From: Actinernus sp. WN-2022
Taxonomy: Eukaryota; Cnidaria; Anthozoa; Actiniaria; Actinernidae
DNA: 64,000 nucleotides
Assembly: GCA_030867875.1 (NCBI GenBank)
Contig: JAOWCC010001634.1
Span: forward strand, 36,041,867 to 36,105,866
Reading direction: 5' to 3'
A model generated the notes under the pieces. That model saw only the letters and a program-made list of their open reading frames with translations, did no database searches and was not told where the DNA came from. The translations under genes and the position numbers were made by a program. Each line of letters starts with the position of its first letter. Position 1 is the first letter of the stretch. Shown here in pieces: positions 56,829 through 64,000 of the stretch.

Positions 56829-57071
56829 TACGACTACGCCTAGCCACACGCACCGCCCGCGCAACCACACAAACGTATAACTTGCGCTTAAAGTGTCCAC
56901 GCGAACATTTACGACTACGCCTAGCCACACGCACCGCCCGCGCAACCACACAAACGTATAACTTGCGCTTAAAGTGTCCACGCGAACATTTACGACTACG
57001 CCTAGCCACACGCACCGCCCGCGCAACCACACAAACGTATAACTTGCGCTTAAAGTGTCCACGCGAACAAA
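56829..57071. repeat. 81-bp minisatellite, three identical units
   Basis: TACGACTACGCCTAGCCACA and the following 61 bases are repeated three times at exactly 81-bp spacing with no differences seen over the shared part. Because 81 is a multiple of three and the unit has no stop in several frames, long frames appear on both strands (up to 157 codons); they are not supported as genes. It lies next to the broken end of the BEL/Pao element. Confidence 0.9.
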
Positions 57072-57149
57072 GCAGAGACTGCACATACAGCCAGATGCAA
57101 CCCCAAATCACTAAAGTTTCGCTGAGCCAAGGCATGTATTATTTTATTC

Positions 57150-58349
57150 TATTTCTCATAACCAAAGATAACGCAGATAGTTACAATCTTTGGGGGGACT
57201 CGAACTTGATAAAACATAGATTGAACGTCGGCCATGATTGCCGTCCATTTTTGTCTAAACCTGGTCAACACTCCGGTTAGCGTATTCATCAAGTCCGGTC
57301 CTTGCATCAGCTGTTCATTGAGTGATGTACCTTGGTATTTGGCCGCACAGTCGAATTACAACCCTGACTTTATCTGGTTTGTGCGGGTGAACTACGGGGT
57401 GGTGAAGGAGGAACCAACCAGGCGTGCCGGTGTTAGAGAGTTGATCATCAGGTACCTTCCTAGCGTAATCTTTCTCGATCAGATTGTTCATAAACGTAGA
57501 ATACTTCTGATGTAACACTGGATCTTTCACCAGTCTCTTCTTTAGCAACGATAGCCGATATTCAGCTTGCAACTTATTATTCTGAAGCTGCGGGGGTAGA
57601 CTCTCCAGGGTAGTGCTATCTGATAGTGACCGTTTTCTAGTTTGACAGACTCTTCCATTATGCTGAGTGCTCTTCTGTCTTCTTGTGACATCGCCTTTTT
57701 CTCGTTGAACCGAGAATCATTGAACTCCATCTCACAGAACTTGTCAAATTGTATGCTCAGCTCAGCATGTGGCTCGATACGATTCGCAGTACGGGACGTC
57801 GTGCCTTTTCTCCCGAGTGGACCATTGATTGTCCATCCTAATATGGTTCTCACCGCATACGGTCCTCCTTCTTGACTCTCTCTCACTTCCTTCGGTTCGA
57901 GCGCTTTAGGTGCGTCGTTTCCTATCAACAAATCTATATTAGCATCGATTTCAGGTAGGTGAATTCCTTTCAAATGCGGCCACTTGTTCACGTCACCTTG
58001 GCGCGGAATGTCGTCTACGGCAACAGGAAGTTTCGGCCTAGAGAACACGTTCGGTAACTCTAAGATGTTATTCCCGTGTAGGTCACATACTTCTAGACTG
58101 ACCACTAAGCTCTGACTTTTAAAGTTCTCGTTATCCATCTTTGTTAGCGATAACGTCGTCTTCCTTCAGTTAGCATCAAGCCGGTCAATCAGCTGATCTG
58201 TGCAGAACGATGTGTTTGAGCCTGGATCGAGAAACGCGTACGTCTCAACTATCTTGTCGTTTCCTTTGGCTTTAACTTTGACTGGAACTATTGCTAGGCC
58301 CTTTGTAGATACTCCGACCCCAGTAGAATTGCACCGGCCTTCTTCGACA
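57150..58349 (-). pseudogene. BEL/Pao pol: aspartic protease and start of reverse transcriptase (broken)
   Basis: Continues from gag on the minus strand. [20 protein letters not shown] is the protease active-site region (usual DSG-type motif, here D-P-G-S). After a TGA near 58172 the frame beginning [17 protein letters not shown] gives the rest of the protease domain ([32 protein letters not shown]). After a frameshift near 57590 comes the linker [20 protein letters not shown] and the first polymerase block [21 protein letters not shown] further frameshift leads to [20 protein letters not shown] and [15 protein letters not shown], and the sequence then degenerates near 57150, before the YVDD box. 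RNase H, integrase and the 3' LTR are absent. Confidence 0.85.
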
Positions 58350-60518
58350 TTGACAAATCAGTGTTGTGCTTGACAATGTCCGGTTCTCTCTGCAGACTCC
58401 GAATTGCTTGGGGTGGAGTTGCCTTGAGCTTCAGCTCTGTCTGGTCGGTCGTTGCTTGGGTGGAGGAAGGTGGAATGCTTACGATGTTTGAACTTGCAAT
58501 TTGGAATCCAACAAAAGCTCTCCTTGGGACAAGACTTCGCCACGTGCCCTTGCGTAAGACAGTTGTCGCATAACCCTTTGCTCCGTGCGAACTTGACTCT
58601 CTCCTCGACAGGTTTTCCGTTGAATGACTCGCAGCGTGATAGCCAATGATTACCTTCGCAGAAGCGGCACTTGATTCCCTGCTTGGCCGTAGTTGAACCA
58701 CGCCCGCCATCAATAGCTGCACTCGAGTGTTCTTCAACATCGTTATCCGCGCTGCCTTGTGTCGCGAACGCAGCAACTCTATGGTTAGCGTTGGAGGGTT
58801 TACGTTTCCCTGAGGCGAAACTATTCGCGTTGCTGTTCTTTGTATCGCTCACAATATTCCCGAATATGGGATGATTAGCAGCTCTGGCCTTTGCCTCGAC
58901 GAATTCTGCGACATCTGAGATAGTGACTTCTCTTCCTTTAACTTCCGTAATATCATCCGCTTTCTCACGCCATCTTTGTCTCAACCCAAACGGAAGTCTT
59001 TCTATGATCCTTTGCAGAGAGTCCGGATTCTCAATCTTATTGAGCTATCCAATTTCCTTCAAAGCGTTCTTACAACTTGTAAGCATAACAGAGTATCTCT
59101 GCAGCGCCGCTGCGTCTTCGGCCTTTATCGGTGGTGCCTTTGTCACGCGATCGACATATGCAGCTGCTACCTTATAATTCTGCCCATATCTACTCTTCAG
59201 TAGCGCTAGTGCAGTTTTATATCCCTCATCTGCACTCATGGCCAAGCAGCTTTGCATCAATTCCTTCACATCGCCTGACGTATATTGAACTAGGTAATAC
59301 AACCTGGCGCTAGGACTGGATGTCTTTATTTCAATTAAATTTTCAAAAGCGCGCACAAAGTTACAGTACTCAATGGGGTCGCCTGAGAAAACTGGCAATT
59401 CTGGCTGGGGCAATGTCATGGCAATTGTTTGCTGCTGCTGCTGAAGTAGTAACGCCTGAACTTGTTGATTTTGCTGCTGTTGTAGTCGGTGCACTTCTAC
59501 TATTTGGCTGACGTTTCTTTCATTCGAGTCTGATCGAGTGAAAGAATTAGGATTTTCGTTAGGGTGCGGCTGTTTGCAGGGGCGCCATTCGGCGGCTTTA
59601 GGATCTAGCAGAAAACTATTTGCATCGAGACTAGGCAGAGCTTGATACTCGGAGGTCTGAATGATTGGTTTCATCACTTCTTTTGCGGTGTAGACGTCAT
59701 AGGGGGCCCATTTACCTGTGACCCCTTTTCTCGGGGGGATTGGGGCGAGCGAGGCGCGGATGTAGACACACCAGTAGCGTGCGCGACGCTGGTTTTATTT
59801 TCTGGCGATTTTTGAGGTGAAATAGGCAAAATTGAAGCGCATTCCGAGAGTGTTTTCTCTGGTTTATATTTTTCGGTTGCCATGATATAAACCTGCTCCT
59901 CGGCTTCAGCCTTAGGAACTTCGGTTTCTAGCCTGAATTCTTCTTTTCTCTGCATTATAAAGAATTCTTCTCTTTGAATAGCTTGGTGTCCTTTGAAAGC
60001 GGCCGCTTCTACAGCTAGAGTGGCCCTCTGCAGAAGCTTTTAGCTTGGCGCTGACAGATGAGCTAACCCTTGAAAGACATGAACTGTCAACAGAACTCTT
60101 TGACGCGTTTTATGTGGCCCGGGAGCCGACATTGCTTATCGAATCTTCGGGTTGCAAGATCGAGAGATCTATTTTATCTTCGAGTTTAGACAAGGCTGCC
60201 TGTAACCATAAATCGATCTTACATGTCGTATGCTTAACCTTGCTTTCAGTACCGCGGCAAAGTATTCACTTGATTCTCGAATATCGCCCTCAGACTCTAG
60301 CTGGGCATGATACTGATTTTGTTTTCCTTGAAATTTCCTAAGGGCCAATTCTAGCTCGTGAACTTTACCTCTCACCTTGTCAACATTGCTCAAGTCCTTC
60401 GTCAATTCTATTATTCATGTCGTTTCTTAGTAACTACTGCCTTAGCCGCGGATCTTGATTTCTTCAGCCGATGTATTCTTTCAGATATCACTCCGTGTTC
60501 GTCGTCGGGTCGATTCAT
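58350..60518 (-). pseudogene. BEL/Pao gag polyprotein (broken)
   Basis: Begins at an ATG at 60518 (MNRPDDEHGVISERIHRLKK). A stop/frameshift near 60415 leads to TKDLSNVDKVRGKVHELELA, and another near 60240 to the next frame; from 59955 the reading is MQRKEEFRLETEVPKAEAEE, frameshifting at about 59690 into [19 protein letters not shown]. The capsid-like DUF1759 region follows ([35 protein letters not shown]), with one TAG at 59048, then LRQRWREKADDITEVKGREV. Three cysteine boxes near the end (CRFCEGNHWLSRC, CDNCLTQGHVAKSC, CWIPNCKFKH) are nucleic-acid-binding zinc knuckles. A Gln-rich coiled stretch lies before DUF1759. The order is that of BEL/Pao gag. Confidence 0.85.
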
Positions 60519-60937
60519 TTTCCTTTCCAGAGCTTCCCATGTAGTGAAATCGTCGAAAAGCTACACAAATATCTTCGAACTAAATGTAGATTAAATAACT
60601 CACACGCGCTTGATTCTGAGTTTCATTCGAAGCGGTTCGACTAGAACAAATACATAAATTACAGTTTCAATCAGAGGAATACAATCATAAAGGCTAAACA
60701 ATCGATAGAAGGAAATCAAACGAATACTTACATATATTTTGCTACATAAAGTGATGAGAAAAACACAGGACGCTCGACCCACAAACGGATTTAGAACGAC
60801 ATGACATGAGACGATCCCTGTCTCTCGTGGTCTGGAACCTGACACAGTCACTGGAATTTGAGACATGACGTAATCTAATGGCAACTGTCACGCTCGCATT
60901 GTCTATGAATCTAACAAGAATGTTTATGATTTGGGGG
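60519..60937 (-). other. Leader and probable 5' LTR region of the BEL/Pao element
   Basis: Upstream of the gag ATG on the minus strand there is CACTACA followed by TGGGAAGCTCTGGAAA at about 60527-60547, which could be an LTR end (CA) and a primer-binding site starting TGG. The stretch above it would be the LTR. Without a second LTR the borders cannot be set, and no tRNA match was verified. Confidence 0.3.
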
Positions 60938-61109
60938 TCGACAGTGTCCCTTTAATCTGTCTATTGGTACTATCAATTGATTCCTTATTTTGCAATGCGC
61001 ATATATACTGCGCATGTTGGTGAAATCTAAACTCATAGGTACTAATCTGTACGGTGGCCCAGAAGGGACAAGGCAACAAACAAAACAATTCTGCAAACAA
61101 GAAGCAATT

Positions 61110-61312
61110 GCACTGCCTCAAAAATATCGCACTGCAAACAAAATATATCGCACTGCAAACAAAATATATCGCACTGCAAACTAAAAATGTATCGCACTGC
61201 AAGCTAAAATTGGTAAAAATGTATCGCCTTGCAAACTAGAAGTTTATCGCACTGCAAACTAGAAGTTTATCGCACTGCAAACTAAAAAATTATCGCACTG
61301 CAAATAGAGCAT
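61110..61312 (+). repeat. Array of about nine ATCGCACTGCAAAC boxes upstream of the integrase gene
   Basis: TATCGCACTGCAAACTAAAA and close variants (one CCTTGCAAAC, one GCAAGC) are repeated at 21-27 base spacing, the last ending some 80 bases before the integrase start codon. A weaker copy starts at about 61108. Many DNA transposons carry such subterminal repeats as transposase-binding sites; here the position next to the transposase-type gene suggests that role, or a promoter function. The small frames through the array are accidental. Confidence 0.8.
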
Positions 61313-61390
61313 AAAACCCTTGCGCACGCATGGTGCTTGTCAGCGGTTGTGAACAGCGGGCTCGAAGGTTTCCCGCCAAAACAATCCAAA

Positions 61391-62611
61391 ATGGCGTCCG
61401 GAAGTAGCGAACATGATTTTCATGAAGCTTTACCAAATGGTTCAGAAAGGGACTTAATCGAGCATTATTTCCATAAAGGATTTAGGTACAAGGAAATCAT
61501 ACTGATGCTGGAAAAACATCATGAAATAAGCATGAATATAAGAACACTTAAACGAAGGTTAAATGATTATGGGCTCAAGCGTCGTGATGTGCCAGACGAA
61601 AATGTTCTGCAGTGCGTCAAGGAAATAATAGTTCGTGAAATAGCAAATGGACCGGATAGCCTGAATGGTTATCGTACTATGTGGCACATTTTGCGTATTA
61701 GATATCATATCCATGTTCCTAGACGTATAGTGGAGTCTATTTTACGCGAGGTTGATTCTCGTGGTGTGGAAGAAAGGAAACGCCGTTCTTTCCATCGTCG
61801 TAGTTACGTTTCACCCGGGCCCAATTTTTGCTGGCACATAGATGGCTATGATAAACTTAAATCATTTGGATTTCCAATCCACGGATGTGTTGATGGTTTC
61901 AGCAGGAGAATTTTGTGGCTTGAAGTACAACGGTCAAACAAAAATCCTCAGGTAATTGTTCAGTACTTTTTCAATTATGTTAAAGCTGCACGAGGATGTC
62001 CAGTACGTGTGTACACCGACCTTGGAACTGAAAATGGACTTGTTGCTGCTATGCAGTGTTATTTCCGTGCTGATGGATTGGATGAATATGCAGGCATTAA
62101 TGCTCACAAATATGTCCCAAGTACAAGTAACCAAAGAATCGAATGTTTCTGGTCTTCCTTTAGGAAGCAACGCGCAAGTTGGTGGATGGACTTTTTCAAT
62201 GACCTTCACGAATCTGACATTCTTGACCTCACTAGTGAGATTCATAAAGAGGCGTTGTGGTTTTGTTTTGCTGATTTGATCCAAAGCGACCTGGACAAAA
62301 CAAAAGATTACTGGAATATACATCGAATCAGAAAGTCAAAGCATGCCACTGTCTCTGGTGTACCTGATGTGATGTATTTTTTGCCAGAGGATTATGGACA
62401 CGCAGATTGCTTGATTCCTGTCTCTTCACAAAAACTATCAGAAATGAAAGGCAAGTTACAAGCAGCTGAGTCAGTCCAAGAAAACCAAGTGTGGGAAGAG
62501 TATTTCCTGTATGTCATGGAGAAAAATGGGCTTTCTCAACCAGCTACTATCCAAGAAGCAGGCAAACTTTTCCAGAAGTTAGTCAAATTTGCCAAACCTA
62601 GTGTGCCATAA
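61391..62611 (+). CDS. DDE integrase-core transposase-like protein (intact, 406 aa)
   Basis: Uninterrupted frame; ATG at 61391 has AAAATGG context, and the frame is open 18 codons further upstream without another ATG. Order of parts: an N-terminal helix-turn-helix region (residues ~10-65, FHKGFRYKEIILMLEKHHEI and TLKRRLNDYGLKRR), a GYRTMW segment as in IS3-type transposases (~93-98), then an rve-type catalytic core with Asp in WHIDGYDKL (~D151), Asp in YTDLGTENG (~D210) and Glu in NQRIECFWSSFRKQ (~E251). A C-terminal helical region of ~140 residues follows. Proteins of this type (integrase core domain, Pfam rva_4-like) are widespread in cnidarians and fishes; from memory the IS3EU superfamily is the closest named transposon group. 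No stops or frameshifts, unlike every other element here, so it may be recently active or domesticated. Repeats at 61110-61312 precede it. Confidence 0.85.
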   Translation: MASGSSEHDFHEALPNGSERDLIEHYFHKGFRYKEIILMLEKHHEISMNIRTLKRRLNDYGLKRRDVPDENVLQCVKEIIVREIANGPDSLNGYRTMWHILRIRYHIHVPRRIVESILREVDSRGVEERKRRSFHRRSYVSPGPNFCWHIDGYDKLKSFGFPIHGCVDGFSRRILWLEVQRSNKNPQVIVQYFFNYVKAARGCPVRVYTDLGTENGLVAAMQCYFRADGLDEYAGINAHKYVPSTSNQRIECFWSSFRKQRASWWMDFFNDLHESDILDLTSEIHKEALWFCFADLIQSDLDKTKDYWNIHRIRKSKHATVSGVPDVMYFLPEDYGHADCLIPVSSQKLSEMKGKLQAAESVQENQVWEEYFLYVMEKNGLSQPATIQEAGKLFQKLVKFAKPSVP

Positions 62612-63489
62612 ACATATAGTGACTGTCTAGTATACAGTGAACTGGGATAGACTTTGAAACAAGGGTATACTTGAAAAGTAAAGGGAATACCGCCCCAAAA
62701 AAAGGAGATTAATTAGAATATAAAGAAAGCTGAACGTATTTGCATTTGTTGAAATTGAAGCTTTATTTCTTTCAAAATTAGTTGAATTTTCAACATAATT
62801 ATTCACTACTTTCTTATCCCAAAAATATACAAACTTGGGCAATACTTGGGGGGGGGGGGCACTTTACATAAACACGGAAGTTTTTGTATCTCCTATGCCA
62901 AGTACCCTCCAAAAAATGACATAATTTTGGGATAAGAAAGAACCGGTAGATGTAGTGAGTACAATGTAAACTAAACAATTAATGCAACATACATAATTTA
63001 AACTTATATAGTGTAAATATTTCAAAACAGCTTGTAGACAGCAAACACTTTTCCATGCAATAATCAAAATGTTGCCTACACATGTCTACTTAAAACGATA
63101 ACTTAATTCATGTGTTTAACAAGTATTCACTAGTTTCACGAGGCAACTATGTTGGCAAGAAACAAGTTTCACAATGTCAAGCCTCACACTGAGCAGTTTC
63201 AGAACGAGGAAAACTAAATGTTTATTCTCCTGGGATTCAACATGCTGCTGCATCAAACTAGTGAATTATATGTGATGGACACTTGTCAGATATAATCAGA
63301 CATGAAAACTAGATGAACGTTAAACTAAGCCAATGATTATAAACCATATATTATATAACTATCATGGCACTGATGGTTAACTCTTTATGGAAACATCCCA
63401 AACAATTAAATCAAGCCATCTTCAGAACAAAATGAAATTTTAAGCACAATACATTTCACGTGCTTATAAGCCTTAGACTGATCCAAATC
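62612..63489. other. Intergenic between convergent integrase and HECT-like frames
   Basis: AT-rich with a G-run at 62849-62860. ATTAGTTGAATTTTC and other short phrases give no clear repeat. Both neighbours end here (stop codons at 62609-62611 and 63490-63492), so it should hold both 3' untranslated regions; AATAAAG-like signals are not obvious. Confidence 0.4.
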
Positions 63490-64000
63490 CTAGGGCATTC
63501 CAAAGCCAAAGTCTTGGAATATGTCTTCCATGAGACGAAATGCAAATTCACCACTGTTGCAACTGTTAGAGTATCTACTGTTAACTGGAATTGTAATAGA
63601 CATTGCACATGTATTTGCCTTAATTCTCCTGCCTCTCTCTGCTACTTCATGTTCAAAACATAGCTTGCCTCTAAAATTTGGGTACCTTGAACCACTGCCA
63701 AACTGCAAAACATCACCTAGTGTGAGAACCTTATGCTTTGGACCTGTCTCATCCGTTATCCAGTTATAGCATGGCAGTACATCATATGTCAGCTTTCCTT
63801 TGCTAGCACTCTTCAAAAATTGATGCCATTTGTATACAATTTCTATTTCTACTTCAAGCCTTTCAGACTTAGTTGAAGGTGAATAAGAAGGCTCAAAGCA
63901 AGCTTTTACTTCTTCAACAGAAACTTCACAATGCACAAAGTGTTTGATACTCTCTTTTGGAAACTGGCATAAAATATCATAAACACCAAAACTGGCAAGA
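63490..64000 (-). CDS. HECT-like ubiquitin-ligase C-lobe, partial (runs off the window)
   Basis: The minus-strand frame is open from the window edge to a stop at 63490, about 169 codons; the true start lies beyond base 64000. Near the end it reads LTLGDVLQFGSGSRYPNF, then KLCFEHEV, then RRIKANTCAMSITIPVNSRY and a final FRLMEDIFQDFGFGMP. This follows the C-lobe of HECT ligases: the hydrophobic FxTGS-type turn, the (P/K)xANTC block with the ubiquitin-accepting cysteine (here ANTC), and the terminal aromatic-Gly-Phe-Gly. The catalytic cysteine is kept. Divergent HECT tails like this are common in cnidarian and fish genomes in genes annotated as G2/M-phase ligase-like. It lies tail to tail with the integrase gene 880 bp away, so both may belong to one mobile unit; an ordinary host gene is the alternative. 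Confidence 0.6.
   Translation of the reverse strand, partial: LASFGVYDILCQFPKESIKHFVHCEVSVEEVKACFEPSYSPSTKSERLEVEIEIVYKWHQFLKSASKGKLTYDVLPCYNWITDETGPKHKVLTLGDVLQFGSGSRYPNFRGKLCFEHEVAERGRRIKANTCAMSITIPVNSRYSNSCNSGEFAFRLMEDIFQDFGFGMP

Noticed and set aside
56807..57280. 157-, 106- and 91-codon frames on both strands
   Set aside because: Produced by an 81-bp repeat free of stops in several frames; no domain and no start or splice support.
61110..61312. CRISPR-like array
   Set aside because: Spacers are only 7-13 bp and related in sequence, there are no cas genes and the context is a eukaryotic transposon; better read as subterminal or promoter repeats.
61934..62323. 129-codon minus-strand frame
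   Set aside because: Shadow of the integrase gene on the plus strand, across its catalytic core.

Overview
The window looks like intergenic or intronic DNA of an animal, most probably an anthozoan cnidarian (stony coral or anemone type). It is AT-rich and has no operon-like gene packing. It holds CR1-like LINEs with microsatellite tails, a DIRS-like reverse transcriptase, a BEL/Pao element, palindromic MITEs, Helitron-like elements, tRNA-related short repeats and exon-like fragments with GTAAGT donors. The assignment rests on this mix of repeats, not on a diagnostic host gene. Almost every open frame longer than 60 codons is a piece of a transposon or an accident of a palindrome or tandem repeat.

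Layout. 1-14.3 kb: mariner-like, foldback, CAG-flanked and TTAA-flanked MITEs; LINE tails at 6.5-7.4 kb and 13.3-14.3 kb; a large inverted repeat at 7.4-9.1 kb whose two arms carry the same exon-like frame; a DIRS reverse-transcriptase relic near 11 kb. 14.9-45.1 kb: several copies of one long repeat unit (copies called A, B, C and D here), two of them in tandem (28.1-34.5 kb). Four Helentron-type (Helitron-like) elements lie in or beside this unit; three of them can be bounded base by base because another copy of the unit keeps the empty site. Younger insertions sit in the same block: a PIF/Harbinger-type element carrying a deubiquitinase-like coding scrap, a CAG-flanked palindrome and a hAT-type MITE. 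A further hAT-type element lies in a related inverted duplication. 45.2-56.8 kb: TTAA MITEs, a 1.6 kb LINE relic, further foldbacks, a recent 1.39 kb tandem duplication and about 2 kb with nothing recognised. 56.8-60.9 kb: an 81-bp minisatellite beside a broken BEL/Pao gag-pol on the minus strand.

The one intact transposase-type gene is at 61.39-62.61 kb on the plus strand: a 406-residue DDE integrase-core protein preceded by about nine short direct repeats. It faces, tail to tail, an open frame on the minus strand (63.49 kb to the window end) that resembles the C-lobe of a HECT ubiquitin ligase and keeps a cysteine at the catalytic position. Together these may be the left part of one large, still intact DNA transposon that runs off the window. 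This is the most interesting locus here, followed by the Helentron family with its clean empty sites.
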